Shown: piece by piece, positions 36,265 to 45,611 of the stretch | Position numbering within the stretch: position 1 is the stretch's first letter | Layout: the number at the start of each line of letters is the position of its first letter | From: Hamadaea sp. | GTDB lineage: Bacteria > Actinomycetota > Actinomycetes > Mycobacteriales > Micromonosporaceae | Length of the DNA stretch: 47,061 nucleotides | Assembly: GCF_013362815.1 (NCBI RefSeq) | Contig: NZ_JABFVK010000029.1 | Location: forward strand, 1-47,061 | Direction: 5' to 3' | Notes under the pieces: generated by a model | Databases searched by the model: none | Told to the model about the DNA's origin: nothing | What the model saw: the letters and a program-made list of their open reading frames with translations, nothing else | Translations under genes and position numbers: made by a program

Positions 36265-36780
36265 CTACCTCATGATCGCGTCGAGCAGCGACTCCTGGAG
36301 ATACCCCAGGTATGCGTACACCGACAGCTGGAACGCCCGGGCGGATTGGACGTCCCGTTCGATCTCCTCCGTCAGCGCCTCGTCGAGATCGGTCTCGTCG
36401 GTGATCCCGAGGCGTACGCCCATCGCGAGGCGTACGTCGTTGATGGCGCGCAGCCAGGCCTCGGAGGCTTCCGCGTCGAGCCGGACCTCGGCGCCGGACG
36501 GGTCGAGCTCGTCCTCACCGGGCAGCGCCGCCAGAACCGCGCCGGCCTGGTCGATCTTGCTCGTCTTGAGATCGCCCTCGGTGAAGCGCCGGAAGTCGGC
36601 CGCCTCCTCCGGATCCTCCGGATAGACGGCGGGGAACAGGCGTACGACCACGGGGTCGGAATGGTCGAAGCCCTCGGTCAGCAGCCCCACGACCTCGGAC
36701 GCGACCCGGCGCAGCACGCGCACCTCATCGAGCGAGAGCGTGGCGACGCATTCCTCGCCCTCCCGGCGGAACAGGCTCAC
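36265..36780 (-). CDS. DUF2017 family protein
   Basis: The 171-residue acidic protein corresponds in position and length to Rv1332. Segments: [52 protein letters not shown] and [19 protein letters not shown]. The function is unknown; constant linkage to clpS suggests a role in the Clp or N-degron system. GTG 36780 overlaps the clpS stop (GTGA). Confidence 0.88.
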   Translation of the reverse strand: MSLFRREGEECVATLSLDEVRVLRRVASEVVGLLTEGFDHSDPVVVRLFPAVYPEDPEEAADFRRFTEGDLKTSKIDQAGAVLAALPGEDELDPSGAEVRLDAEASEAWLRAINDVRLAMGVRLGITDETDLDEALTEEIERDVQSARAFQLSVYAYLGYLQESLLDAIMR

Positions 36781-37067
36781 TGCTTGTCGACCGTCGCCCA
36801 GAGACCGTAGCTGTGCAGCCGGGCGGCGTCGTATTCCATCCGCTCCCGCGCGCCACTGGACACGATGGCCCTGCCCTTCGTGTGCACGTCCATCATCAGC
36901 GTCTCCGCGGTCTCGCGGGAGAACCCGAAGAGCTTTTGAAAGACAAACACGACATAAGTCATGAGATTGACAGGATCGTCGTGGACGATCGTGACCCACG
37001 GCCGGGCTTGCTCCGGCTCTTCGGCAGTCTCCGGCCGCTCCACCGGCAGGATCTGGGGCGTGGTCAT
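36777..37067 (-). CDS. clpS: ClpS, adaptor of ClpC/ClpA-ClpP protease
   Basis: The 96-residue protein has the ClpS core [26 protein letters not shown], with the D-D-P-x-N binding-pocket signature, and HTKGRAIV. It delivers N-degron substrates to the Clp protease. It starts the operon DUF2017-mec-cysO-cysM and is divergent from pncB. Confidence 0.95.
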   Translation of the reverse strand: MTTPQILPVERPETAEEPEQARPWVTIVHDDPVNLMTYVVFVFQKLFGFSRETAETLMMDVHTKGRAIVSSGARERMEYDAARLHSYGLWATVDKQ

Positions 37068-37142
37068 GACCCCATCCTGCCACGGGATCGCGGAATCTCA
37101 CCGTCCCGGCGAGGACCGGGTGTGTGCCCGTACGCTGTGACC

Positions 37143-38423
37143 GTGCGTGGATCACCCGGGCTCCTCACCGACCAGTACGAACTCACCATGGTCAGCGCCG
37201 CGCTGCGGGACGGGACGGCCCAGCGGCCGTGCGTCTTCGAGGCGTTCGGCCGCCGGCTGCCCAACGGCCGCCGCTACGGCGTCGTCGCCGGGATCGGCCG
37301 CCTCATGGAGATGATCTCCGAGTTCACCTTCGATCCGGACGAGATCGCGTACCTCGTCGGGCAGGGCATCGTCGACCAGGCCACCGGCGACTGGCTCGCG
37401 GCGTACCGGTTCACCGGCGACATCGACGGGTACGCCGAAGGCGAACTCTTCTTCCCCGGCTCGCCGATCCTGACGGTCAGCGGCGCCTTCGCCGAGTGCG
37501 TGGTCCTCGAGACGCTGATCCTGAGCGTGCTCAACCACGACTGCGCCATCGCGGCCGCCGCCGCCCGGATGGTGACCGCCGCCCGGGGTCGTCCGATCAT
37601 CGAGATGGGCTCCCGGCGTACGCACGAAGAAGCGGCCGTGGCGTCCGCCCGAGCGGCGTACCTGGCGGGGTTCGCGTCGACGTCGAACCTCGCAGCCGGC
37701 CTGCGCTACGGCGTACCGACGGCGGGCACCGCCGCGCACGCGTTCACGTTGCTCCACGACGACGAGTCGACGGCGTTCGCCTCGCAGGTCGCCGCGCTGG
37801 GCACTGAGACGACGCTGCTGGTCGACACCTACGACATCGCGCAGGGCATCCGGAACGCGGTCGCGGTGGCCGGACCGACCCTGCGGGCGATCCGCATCGA
37901 CTCCGGCGATCTGTCGGTGCTGGCGGCTCAGTCCCGGCAGCTGCTCGACGAACTGGGCGCGCCCGACGTGAAGATCATCGTCAGCGGCGACCTCGACGAG
38001 TACGCCATCGCCGCCCTCGCCGCAGAACCAGTCGACGCGTACGGAGCAGGCACGGCAGTGGTCGTCGGCAGTGGAGCACCCACGGCCGGACTGGTGTACA
38101 AGCTGGTCGAGGTGGCCGGTCGGCCGGTCGTGAAGCGGTCGGAGAACAAGGCGACCGTCGGTGGCCGCAAAACCGCCGTACGCCGCCACAAGCCGACCGG
38201 GACGGCGACCGAGGAGGTCATCTGCTCCCAGGGTGCTCCCGAGGCGCAGCCGAACGACCGGTTGTTGCAGCGGGCGTACGTGGTGGGCGGCAAGCTCGTC
38301 GACCCCCCGGTGCTGGCGGACGCTCGGGAGCACCTACGGCAGAACCTCGTCTCCATCCCCTGGGAGGGGTTGAAGCTGTCGGCCGGCGATCCGGCCATCC
38401 CGGTCACCTTCGTCACCGCGTAA
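37143..38423 (+). CDS. pncB: nicotinate phosphoribosyltransferase
   Basis: The 426-residue enzyme makes nicotinate mononucleotide from nicotinate and PRPP in NAD salvage. Motifs: LLTDQYELTMVSAAL at the start, EMGSRRTHEEAAVASARAAYLAGFASTSN and IRIDSGDLSVLA, KIIVSGDLDEYAI. The start could be GTG 37122, 37137 or 37143; 37143 is preferred because a TACGCT -10-like box at 37131-37136 places the transcription start there. It is divergent from clpS and convergent with pncA. Confidence 0.93.
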   Translation: MRGSPGLLTDQYELTMVSAALRDGTAQRPCVFEAFGRRLPNGRRYGVVAGIGRLMEMISEFTFDPDEIAYLVGQGIVDQATGDWLAAYRFTGDIDGYAEGELFFPGSPILTVSGAFAECVVLETLILSVLNHDCAIAAAAARMVTAARGRPIIEMGSRRTHEEAAVASARAAYLAGFASTSNLAAGLRYGVPTAGTAAHAFTLLHDDESTAFASQVAALGTETTLLVDTYDIAQGIRNAVAVAGPTLRAIRIDSGDLSVLAAQSRQLLDELGAPDVKIIVSGDLDEYAIAALAAEPVDAYGAGTAVVVGSGAPTAGLVYKLVEVAGRPVVKRSENKATVGGRKTAVRRHKPTGTATEEVICSQGAPEAQPNDRLLQRAYVVGGKLVDPPVLADAREHLRQNLVSIPWEGLKLSAGDPAIPVTFVTA

Positions 38424-38426
38424 TCC

Positions 38427-38482
38427 CTTGATCAGCGGAGTTTTCGCGGTGCTATGACCCCACGAAAACTCCGTTGATCAAG
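38427..38482. repeat. family C palindromic repeat, copy 2
   Basis: CTTGATCAGCGGAGTTTTCG (38427-38446) pairs with a right arm ending CCGTTGATCAAG (38482), with one G-U pair over 20 bp. Its loop carries GGTGCTATGACCCC, the complement of the loop of copy 1 at 15916. Its right end supplies the TGA stop of pncA on the minus strand. Confidence 0.88.
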
Positions 38483-39005
38483 CAATAGCCACGCCCGCAG
38501 CCGACAAATCAGCCAGAGCAGTCTCCCGCGACGAAGCAGCGACAGCCGCAGTGAGCGAAAGCAGCACGGTAGTGGAAAAGCCGGCAGCGGCAGCGTCCAA
38601 AGCGGTGGCGCGTACGCAGTAGTCGGTGGCGATGCCGACGACATCCACCGAGGTCACATCCCGCATCCGCAGCCAAGCGGCCAGCCCGATGCCGTTGGCG
38701 ACTCCCTCGAATCCGGAGTACGCCGCCGCCTGCTGTCCCTTGAGGAACACCGCTTCAATGCGATCCGTGTCCAGCTCGGGGTGGAACTCCGCGCCGGAGG
38801 TCCCCGCGACGCAGTGCACCGGCCATTCCTCGAAGTGCGAGCCCGGATCGACGTGATAGTCCTTGGTGGCCACCACGTGATCCCAGGTGCCGGTCGCGAG
38901 CGCCGCGGAGACGTCCGCGGCGACCTGCGCACCTCCGGTGACGGCCAGCGAACCGCCTTCACAGAAGTCGTTCTGCACGTCCACGATGATCAGCGCACGG
39001 CTCAT
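38478..39005 (-). CDS. pncA: nicotinamidase
   Basis: The 175-residue isochorismatase-superfamily enzyme converts nicotinamide to nicotinate. Catalytic D9, K89 and C130 (GIATDYCVRATA) and metal ligands D49, H51 and H57 (TKDYHVDPGSHF) are all present. The product is the substrate of the convergent pncB enzyme. The stop codon lies in the family C repeat. Confidence 0.95.
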   Translation of the reverse strand: MSRALIIVDVQNDFCEGGSLAVTGGAQVAADVSAALATGTWDHVVATKDYHVDPGSHFEEWPVHCVAGTSGAEFHPELDTDRIEAVFLKGQQAAAYSGFEGVANGIGLAAWLRMRDVTSVDVVGIATDYCVRATALDAAAAGFSTTVLLSLTAAVAASSRETALADLSAAGVAIA

Positions 39006-39023
39006 AGGCCAATGATCGCATCA

Positions 39024-39860
39024 TCAAGCGCGCAGCAGTGGGCGCGTGAGGCAGGTCGGCCCGCCGTCGCCCTTGGCCAGCTCGCTCGCGTCGATCTCGT
39101 GGACCTCCACGCCCCGCGCCCGCAACTCCGAAGTCGTCCGCGGGTTCCCGGCGAAGATCACCACGACGCCCGGCCGGACGGCGAGGATGTTGCAGCCCAG
39201 CGTCTCGTACTCGGCGTCGTCGACCGCGATGGTCTCGATCCCGCGCTCGGCCAGCAGTTGCAGCAGCGGCACCGGCATGATCGGCGGGTACACGACGGCC
39301 AGGTCGTCCGCGATCGGCGAGATGCCCGACATGAGGTGCAGCACGTGGGCCGGTCCGCGGTCATGCGGCAGATCCACGGTCACCAGCTCCTGACCTTCGG
39401 CCGCCAGCCACGCGCGCAGCTGGTCGTGGGCCCGCTGGTTCGTGCGATAGCCCCGGCCCGCGACGACCAGGTCGCGGGCGATCCAGCACACGTCGCCACC
39501 GTCCATGACCGCGTCCGGTTCCAGCTTTCCCACCACTGGTACGCCCAACGCAGCGACCAGTTCCGCTCCCTCGCGTTGCCGGGCCGGCTTGGCCGATCGG
39601 AACTCCACGACTCCGGAGCCGATGACGAACGCGGGATCGTAGGCGAACACCGCGTCGACCTGCCCGTCCGCCGCCGGCAGCCGTTCCACCTGCACCCCGA
39701 GATCGGTCAGGAGCTGCGCGTACGCGTCGTGCTGCCGGACGAGGAGGTCCGGGTCGGGGAGGCGCCACCCGGCTCCGGCGAAGTCGCCGGTCGTGGTTGG
39801 CCGACGCAGCGCCGCCCGGCGCAGGTCGGAGACGGAGGAGCGTACGCCGAAATCAGTCAT
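39024..39860 (-). CDS. ddaH: dimethylargininase (DDAH)
   Basis: The 278-residue enzyme hydrolyses N-omega-methylated arginines to citrulline and methylamines. Motifs: LEPDAVMDGGDVCWI, the catalytic His in PAHVLHLMSG and nucleophilic Cys in GGPTCLTRPLL near the C-terminus. ATG 39860 is used. Arginine deiminase-type activity is less likely given the length. Nineteen bases upstream of its stop begins pncA on the same strand. Confidence 0.9.
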   Translation of the reverse strand: MTDFGVRSSVSDLRRAALRRPTTTGDFAGAGWRLPDPDLLVRQHDAYAQLLTDLGVQVERLPAADGQVDAVFAYDPAFVIGSGVVEFRSAKPARQREGAELVAALGVPVVGKLEPDAVMDGGDVCWIARDLVVAGRGYRTNQRAHDQLRAWLAAEGQELVTVDLPHDRGPAHVLHLMSGISPIADDLAVVYPPIMPVPLLQLLAERGIETIAVDDAEYETLGCNILAVRPGVVVIFAGNPRTTSELRARGVEVHEIDASELAKGDGGPTCLTRPLLRA

Positions 39861-39920
39861 GGCTCGGCATCGTATTCGGCTTGCGGACTTGTCACACCAC
39901 CCGGGCATGATAGGAGCGCT

Positions 39921-41111
39921 ATGAGTCTCGCACCTTACCGCCACGTCCTCGCCCTGCCCGGCGTACGCCCGATCCTGCTGCTCGGGTTGATCGCGCGCAT
40001 CCCGATGACGGCGATCGGCATCTCGTTCACCCTGCACACCGTGCTGACGCTGCACCACAGCTACGGCGAGGCGGGCCTGGTGACGACGATCTACACCATC
40101 GCCGCCGCCGTCTCGTCGCCGCTGATGGGCCGGATGCTCGACCGAGGCGGGGTGCGGCGGGTGATGGCGATCACCGGTTCGGCGCAGCTCGTGATCTGGT
40201 CGATCGCCCCGAGCCTCGGGTACGCCGGACTCCTGGGCGCGGCCGCGTTCGCCGGTCTGTTCGCCATCCCGATCTTCGGCCTGGTCCGCCAGTCGATCTC
40301 GGCGCTCGTCCCGGACGACCAGCGCCGCCCGGCGTTCGCCCTGGACTCGATGGGCGTGGAGCTGTCGTTCATGGTCGGCCCGGCGGTGGCGGTGGCCGGG
40401 GCGACCGCGCTGTCGAGCACGCTAACGATGTACGTCCTCGGCGCCGCGATGGTGCTGGCGGCCATCGGGGTCTACTGGCTCAACCCGCCGATGCGATCGG
40501 ACGCCGAAGAGGCGGCCGCGGAGCAGGTACGCATCCCGCGTCGGCAGTGGTTGCGGGGGCCGGTGCTCGCCGTGCTCGCCACCGCGACCGGCATGACCGT
40601 GATCCTGAGCGGCACCGACATGGCCGTCGTCGGCATCCTCCGCGAAGCCGGGGCGACCTCGTCGACCGGACTCGTCATCGCCTTGTGGTGTGCGTACTCC
40701 CTGGTCGGAGCGCTGATCTACGGCGCGCTGCACCGCCCGTTCTCGCCGCTGGCACTGGTGGCCGTCATGGGATTGCTCACCATTCCGGTCGGGCTGTCGC
40801 CGAGCTGGCTGTGGCTGTGCGTACTGCTCATCCCGGCCGGTCTGCTCTGCGCGCCGTCGATCACGGCCGGTAATGAGGCGATCACGCGCCTGGTTCCCGC
40901 ATCGTCGCGCGGCGAGGCGATGGGTCTCCAGGGTTCGGCGATGACGGCCGGTGTGAGCCTGGGCGCGCCCTTCGCGGGCTTCGTCGTCGACATGGCCGGG
41001 CCCGGCTGGGCCTTCGCCGCTGTCGGTGCGGCCGGAATTCTCGTCGTCGCGGCGAGCCTGCCGCTCTACCGCCGTCCCCGGCCCGTTCTGGAGCCCGTGT
41101 TTAGCCACTGA
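39921..41111 (+). CDS. MFS transporter
   Basis: The 396-residue protein has about 12 membrane helices, with SSPLMGRMLDRGGVRRVM (motif A) and ALDSMGVELSFMVGPAVAVAG (motif C-like). ATG 39921 follows AGGAG. It is divergent from ddaH, and three hairpins follow its stop. The substrate is unknown. Confidence 0.88.
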   Translation: MSLAPYRHVLALPGVRPILLLGLIARIPMTAIGISFTLHTVLTLHHSYGEAGLVTTIYTIAAAVSSPLMGRMLDRGGVRRVMAITGSAQLVIWSIAPSLGYAGLLGAAAFAGLFAIPIFGLVRQSISALVPDDQRRPAFALDSMGVELSFMVGPAVAVAGATALSSTLTMYVLGAAMVLAAIGVYWLNPPMRSDAEEAAAEQVRIPRRQWLRGPVLAVLATATGMTVILSGTDMAVVGILREAGATSSTGLVIALWCAYSLVGALIYGALHRPFSPLALVAVMGLLTIPVGLSPSWLWLCVLLIPAGLLCAPSITAGNEAITRLVPASSRGEAMGLQGSAMTAGVSLGAPFAGFVVDMAGPGWAFAAVGAAGILVVAASLPLYRRPRPVLEPVFSH

Positions 41112-41143
41112 GCGCGGCGGGTAGTGCGGCCCGGGGGCACAAC

Positions 41144-41177
41144 AAGCGCCGCGCATTCTCCCGAGTGCGCGGCGCTT
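41144..41177 (+). terminator. hairpin terminator of the MFS gene
   Basis: AAGCGCCGCGCA (41144-41155) and TGCGCGGCGCTT (41166-41177) form a perfect 12-bp stem with a ten-base loop, followed by T. Confidence 0.85.
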
Positions 41178-41184
41178 TGCCTCA

Positions 41185-41249
41185 GCTGCAGATCACGGTT
41201 ACGCATGCCATCTCGGCGCACGGAAGCATGCGTAACCGTGATCTGCAGC
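41185..41249. repeat. long hairpin, 24-bp perfect arms
   Basis: GCTGCAGATCACGGTTACGC at 41185 continues to 41208; the complementary arm is 41226-41249, with a 17-base loop. It sits between two ordinary terminators. It contains GATC but its sequence is unlike families A-D. Confidence 0.88.
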
Positions 41250-41268
41250 ACCCCAGGACTGGTCTGCA

Positions 41269-41308
41269 GTACGCAAAGAGCCCCGCCGAAGCGGGGCTCT
41301 TTGCGTAC
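41269..41308 (-). terminator. hairpin terminator of ctaD
   Basis: GTACGCAAAGAGCCCCGC (41269-41286) and its complement (41291-41308) form a perfect 18-bp stem with loop CGAA, immediately downstream of the ctaD stop. Confidence 0.92.
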
Positions 41309-41312
41309 GAGA

Positions 41313-43004
41313 TCAGTCTTGGGGTTCCAGGGCCTTCGGGGTTGTCACGGTGGTGTTGAGCGCCAGATGCGGGAACTTCGCGTCGAAGGCCGGCCGCTCC
41401 GAGCGGATCCGCGGCATCGTGTCGAAGTTACGCAGCGGCGGCGGGGACGAGGTCGCCCACTCCAGCGAGTTGCCGTGGCCCCACGGGTCGTTGACCGTCA
41501 CCAGTTCGCCCGCCCGGTAGGACTTCCACACGTTGTAGAGGAACGGCAGCGTGGAGATGCCGAGCACGTACGCCCCGATGGTGGAGATCGTGTTCAGCGT
41601 GGTGAACCCGTCCGTCGGCAGGTAGTCGGCGTACCGGCGGGGGAAGCCCTCCGCGCCGAGCCAGTGCTGCACGAGGAAGGTGCCGTGGAAGCCGATCGTA
41701 GTCAGCCAGAAGTGCAGCTTGCCGAGCCGCTCGTCCAGCATCCGGCCGAACATCTTCGGGAACCAGAAGTAGATCCCGGCGTACACGGCGAACACGATCG
41801 TGCCGAAGAGCACGTAGTGGAAGTGCGCGACGACGAAGTACGAGTCGGACACCTGGAAGTCGACCGGCGGGCTGGCCAGCAGTACGCCCGACAGACCACC
41901 GAAGAGGAAGGTCGTGAGGAAGCCGATGGCGAACAGCATCGGCGACTCGAAGGTGACCTGGCCGCGCCACATCGTGCCGATCCAGTTGAAGAACTTCATA
42001 CCGGTCGGCACCGCGATCATGAAGCTCAGGAACGAGAAGAAGGGCAGCAGGACCTGGCCGGTGACGAACATGTGGTGGGCCCACACGCTCATCGACAGAC
42101 CGGCGATGCCCAGCATGGCCAGGATCATGCCCTTGTAGCCGAACAGCGGCTTGCGGCTGAAGACCGGGATGACCTCGCTGATGATGCCGAAGAACGGCAG
42201 CGCCACGATGTACACCTCGGGATGGCCGAAGAACCAGAACAAGTGCTGCCAGAGCATGGGCCCGTTGGTGGCCGCGTCGAAGACGTGCGCGCCAAGTTGC
42301 CGATCGGCCAGTAGCGCCAGCAGCGCCGCCGCGAGCAGTGGGAAGACCATCAGGACGAGCAGCGAGGTCACGAGGATCGACCAGGTGAAGATGGACATCC
42401 GGAACATCGTCATGCCGGGGGCGCGCAGGGTCAGGATGGTCGTGACCATGTTGACCGCGCCGAGGATCGTGCCCAGACCGGAGATGGTCAGACCGACGAT
42501 CCACATGTTGCCGCCGGGGCCGGGCGAGTTCACGGCGTCGTTCAGCGGCGCGTACGCGAACCAGCCGAAGTCGGCCGCGCCGCCCGGGGTGACGAAGCCC
42601 AGCACCGCCACCGTGCTACCGAACAGGTAGAGCCAGTACGCGAACGCGTTGAGCCGGGGGAACGCGACGTCAGGCGCTCCGATCTGGATCGGCACGATGA
42701 AGTTCGCGAACGCGAAGACGATCGGCGTCGCGAACATCAGCAGCATGATCGTGCCGTGCATGGTGAACAGCTGGTTGAACTGCTCCGGGGACAGGAACTG
42801 CAGCCCCGGCCGGGCCAGCTCGGTCCGCATGAGCAGCGCCATCAGGCCGCCGATCATGAAGAACGCGAACGCCGTGACCAGGTACATGATCCCGATCTGC
42901 TTCGCATCCGTCGTACGAATGATCCGCGCGATCGCCGAGCCCTTGACGTTCGGTCGGACCGGCCACTGCCTGGTCTCGATCGGCTTCGGTGCGACGGTTG
43001 TCAC
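41313..43004 (-). CDS. ctaD: cytochrome c oxidase subunit I (aa3 type)
   Basis: The 563-residue protein carries 12 membrane helices and the haem-copper ligands in [31 protein letters not shown] (H-Y cross-link region), VWAHHMF and HFHYVLFG. It forms the catalytic core of the terminal oxidase. GTG 43004 has AGGAGG seven bases upstream. Other cta and qcr genes are not in this window; in Actinobacteria ctaD often stands apart. Confidence 0.97.
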   Translation of the reverse strand: MTTVAPKPIETRQWPVRPNVKGSAIARIIRTTDAKQIGIMYLVTAFAFFMIGGLMALLMRTELARPGLQFLSPEQFNQLFTMHGTIMLLMFATPIVFAFANFIVPIQIGAPDVAFPRLNAFAYWLYLFGSTVAVLGFVTPGGAADFGWFAYAPLNDAVNSPGPGGNMWIVGLTISGLGTILGAVNMVTTILTLRAPGMTMFRMSIFTWSILVTSLLVLMVFPLLAAALLALLADRQLGAHVFDAATNGPMLWQHLFWFFGHPEVYIVALPFFGIISEVIPVFSRKPLFGYKGMILAMLGIAGLSMSVWAHHMFVTGQVLLPFFSFLSFMIAVPTGMKFFNWIGTMWRGQVTFESPMLFAIGFLTTFLFGGLSGVLLASPPVDFQVSDSYFVVAHFHYVLFGTIVFAVYAGIYFWFPKMFGRMLDERLGKLHFWLTTIGFHGTFLVQHWLGAEGFPRRYADYLPTDGFTTLNTISTIGAYVLGISTLPFLYNVWKSYRAGELVTVNDPWGHGNSLEWATSSPPPLRNFDTMPRIRSERPAFDAKFPHLALNTTVTTPKALEPQD

Positions 43005-43151
43005 GAGCGGCCTCCTGTGCTGTTCACCAGCTGGTGTTGTTCGGGCGTCCCGCCGTCCGCGAGGGTGAGCGGATCATCGGCGGGGCGTACCACGGACGCA
43101 GAATAGTCCCCCGCACGCCGCCAGGACGCATGGGGTGCCTGGACGCGCCGG

Positions 43152-43177
43152 GCCCGCACCCACAAGCGGGTGCGGGC
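43152..43177 (-). terminator. hairpin terminator
   Basis: GCCCGCACCC (43152-43161) and GGGTGCGGGC (43168-43177) form a 10-bp stem with a six-base loop just after the stop of the small membrane gene at 43184. Confidence 0.75.
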
Positions 43178-43183
43178 AGCGCG

Positions 43184-43522
43184 TCACCGAATAACGTTCG
43201 TGTTGAATGTGCCCAGCTCGAACGCCACACCGAACTTGATGGCACCGGCCGCCAGCGCACCGAGCACCAACAGGACCAGGCCCCAGGCGATGAGGTGGTC
43301 GGCGTCGGGCAACGAGCGGACGGCCTTGAACACCCGGCGGATGAAACCCATGCCGGTCGCCTCCGGCGCGGCGGCCGAGGTGACCGTCGTGTCGGTGCCG
43401 ACCGAGTTGGCGGGGCGCAGCTGACCCCGGGCGTGCAGGAAGATCAGCGTCGCGCCGGCGAGCACGAGGACCGCGCCGAGCAACGCCATGGTGAAACCGA
43501 TCCAGTCCGCCATCGAATTCAT
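43184..43522 (-). CDS. small two-helix membrane protein of unknown function
   Basis: The 112-residue product starts MNSMADWIGFTMALLGAVLVLAGATLIFLHARG (helix 1), has a linker of about 45 residues and a second helix AWGLVLLVLGALAAGAIKFGVAF. ATG 43522 follows GGGAGGGAG; longer frames to 43624 are unlikely because they enter a hairpin. No family recognised. Confidence 0.65.
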   Translation of the reverse strand: MNSMADWIGFTMALLGAVLVLAGATLIFLHARGQLRPANSVGTDTTVTSAAAPEATGMGFIRRVFKAVRSLPDADHLIAWGLVLLVLGALAAGAIKFGVAFELGTFNTNVIR

Positions 43523-43579
43523 CGAGGGCTCCCTCCCCATAGCGCCGTCATCCATTGACGGCCGACTCAGGGTAAAGGA

Positions 43580-43618
43580 AGCGGGCGCGGCCGACCCTCC
43601 CGTCGTACCGCGCCCGCT
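43580..43618. terminator. GC-rich hairpin
   Basis: AGCGGGCGCGG (43580-43590) and CCGCGCCCGCT (43608-43618) form an 11-bp stem with a 17-base loop. It lies between the racemase operon end and the small membrane gene, next to a family B repeat. Confidence 0.65.
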
Positions 43619-43626
43619 GCTCACCC

Positions 43627-43693
43627 CGCGTTGATCATGAACCTAAGGTCCGGGCCGAAGGCGTTTCCGGACCTTAGGTTCATGATCAACGCG
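43627..43693. repeat. family B palindromic repeat, copy 3 (perfect)
   Basis: The 27-bp arms at 43627-43653 and 43667-43693 are fully complementary around a 13-base loop. The outer end reads CGCGTTGATCATGAACCTAA. It begins ten bases after the stop of the racemase gene and is positioned as its terminator. Confidence 0.93.
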
Positions 43694-43702
43694 AACGCGC
43701 GG

Positions 43703-44704
43703 TCAGAGTTCGAAGCCTGCTGGGAAGGGATCGGTCGGATCCAAGAGGTACTGCGCAGTGCCCGTGATCCAGGCCCGGCCGGTCACGGTGGGCACGACCG
43801 CGGTCCGGTCGCCGACCGTGGTCTCCTCCACCAGCCGCCCGGTGAATCGCGTACCCAGCGGCGACTCGTTCACGAACGGCCGATCCAGCGCCAGCTCGCC
43901 ACGGGCGTACAGCTGCGCCATCCGCGCGCTCGTCCCGGTCCCGCACGGCGATCGGTCCACCCAGCCCGGGTGGATGAGGGTCGCGGCTCGGGCGTCCGCG
44001 CCGTCTTCTCCCAGCTGGTACGCGATGACGTGGCGACAGTCGTCGATTGCGGGGTCGACGGGGTGCGTGGGGGGCGCCTGTTCCATGACGGCGTCCATGA
44101 TCTTCAGACCCCGGTCGAGCAGCGCCGGGATGTTCTCCCGGGTCACCGGCAGACCCAGCCGTTCGGCGGGCAACAACGCGTAGAAGTTGCCGCCGAAGGC
44201 GATGTCGACGATTACTTCCCCGAGCCCCGGCACCTCTAGGCGTACATCTTGAGAATGCAAGAAGGAGGGGACGTTGCGGATGGTGACCCCGGCAGCGCGA
44301 CCGTCGCGGACCTCGACCTGGGCCACGACCAGGCCGGCGGGCGTGTCGAGCCGGATGGTGGTGACCGGCTCGACCACCTCGACCATCCCCGTCTCCACCA
44401 GGACCGTCGCGACGCCGATCGTGCCGTGGCCGCACATGGGCAACCAGCCGGACACCTCTATGTAGAGGACGCCCCAGTCGGCGTCGGGCCTGGTCGGCGG
44501 CTGGAGGATCGCACCCGACATCGCGGAGTGCCCACGCGGCTCGCACATGAGCAGTTTCCGCAGGTCGTCGCGCTCTTTGACGCCGAACAGCCGACGTTCG
44601 GCCATGGTCGCGCCGGGGAAGACGCCGACGCCGCCGGTGATGACGCGGGTCGGCATGCCCTCCGTATGCGAGTCGACTGCGTGGAAGACCTTGCTGCTAA
44701 ACAC
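43703..44704 (-). CDS. proline racemase family protein, probable 4-hydroxyproline 2-epimerase
   Basis: The 333-residue enzyme keeps both catalytic cysteines: C91 in LPMCGHGTIG and C254 in RSPCGTGTSARM, so it is a racemase/epimerase and not a dehydratase (which has Thr or Ser at one site). It would interconvert trans-4-hydroxy-L-proline and cis-4-hydroxy-D-proline. GTG 44704 is chosen because VFSSKVFHAVDSHTEGMPTR begins the family; it overlaps the DapA-family stop by eight bases. Last gene of the operon. Confidence 0.92.
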   Translation of the reverse strand: MFSSKVFHAVDSHTEGMPTRVITGGVGVFPGATMAERRLFGVKERDDLRKLLMCEPRGHSAMSGAILQPPTRPDADWGVLYIEVSGWLPMCGHGTIGVATVLVETGMVEVVEPVTTIRLDTPAGLVVAQVEVRDGRAAGVTIRNVPSFLHSQDVRLEVPGLGEVIVDIAFGGNFYALLPAERLGLPVTRENIPALLDRGLKIMDAVMEQAPPTHPVDPAIDDCRHVIAYQLGEDGADARAATLIHPGWVDRSPCGTGTSARMAQLYARGELALDRPFVNESPLGTRFTGRLVEETTVGDRTAVVPTVTGRAWITGTAQYLLDPTDPFPAGFEL

Positions 44705-45611
44705 CGCCGGCCCCCTGGGGGACGGCGCCATCAGCACTGCCGAGAGCTTTCTTCATGTCGGCAGTGACCTGGGCGTGCAGCTCCGGCGAGAGCGGCAGGC
44801 GCGGCGGACGGCAGGGACCGCCGTAGCGCCCGGCCAGCTCCATGCCGAGCTTGATCGCCTGAACGAACAACGGACGGGAGTCCCACCGGTACGCCGCGTG
44901 CACCTGCCGGTACAACGGCAACGCCTCGGCCAGGTTGCCCTCGATGCAGAGGTTGTAGAGGCGTACGGACTGCTCGGGGAGGGCGTTGGGGAAACCGGCG
45001 ATCCAGCCGACCGCGCCCTGTGACACGAGTTCCAGGAGAACGTCGTCCGCCCCGGCGAGCACGTCCAGTCCGGGGGCCAGCTCGTGGATGCGGTGCACTC
45101 GGCGTACGTCGCCGGAGAACTCCTTGACCGCCTGGATCAGCCCCTTGCCGTGCAGTTCGGCGAGCAGCTCCGGAACCAGGTCGACCTTGGTGTCGAACGG
45201 GTTGTTGTACGCCACAACGGGCAACCCCGCCGCCGCCACCTGCTCGTAATGCGCGACTACTTCGGCCGGGGACGCGGCGTACGCGTTGGGGGGCAGCGAC
45301 ATGACGGCGTCGGCGCCCGCTTCCGCCGCCTGCTCGGCCCACCGGCGACCCTGATGACCCCCGTACGCACCCACGCCGGGCACCACGGTGACGTTGTCCG
45401 GGACGGCCTCCACGACGGCGGTGACGATGCGCGCCCGCTCGTCGTCGGTGAGCGTCTGGTACTCCCCCAGCGACCCGTTCGGCACGATCCCGTGGCAGCC
45501 GTTCACACCGAGCCAGGCGACGTGTTCCTGCAGCCGGTCGAAGTCGATCGACAGGTCCTCCCGGAAGGGTGTGGCGATCGCCACCAGCACCCCGTTCCAC
45601 GGCTTATTCAT
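44697..45611 (-). CDS. DapA-family lyase, probable 1-pyrroline-4-hydroxy-2-carboxylate deaminase
   Basis: The 304-residue aldolase-fold protein has the Schiff-base lysine K163 (AVKEFSGD), Y135 (VVAYNNPFDTK) and a modified GTTGE loop (NGSLGEYQTL). Dihydrodipicolinate synthase proper uses GTTGE, so a catabolic paralogue is likely. In hydroxyproline catabolism this family removes water and ammonia to give alpha-ketoglutarate semialdehyde. It overlaps genes on both sides by eight bases. Confidence 0.9.
   Translation of the reverse strand: MNKPWNGVLVAIATPFREDLSIDFDRLQEHVAWLGVNGCHGIVPNGSLGEYQTLTDDERARIVTAVVEAVPDNVTVVPGVGAYGGHQGRRWAEQAAEAGADAVMSLPPNAYAASPAEVVAHYEQVAAAGLPVVAYNNPFDTKVDLVPELLAELHGKGLIQAVKEFSGDVRRVHRIHELAPGLDVLAGADDVLLELVSQGAVGWIAGFPNALPEQSVRLYNLCIEGNLAEALPLYRQVHAAYRWDSRPLFVQAIKLGMELAGRYGGPCRPPRLPLSPELHAQVTADMKKALGSADGAVPQGAGGV

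Noticed and set aside
38781-41111. A 776-codon frame that might be a fusion ending in the MFS transporter
   Set aside because: The part before 39921 is the antisense shadow of pncA and ddaH, and a good SD precedes ATG 39921.
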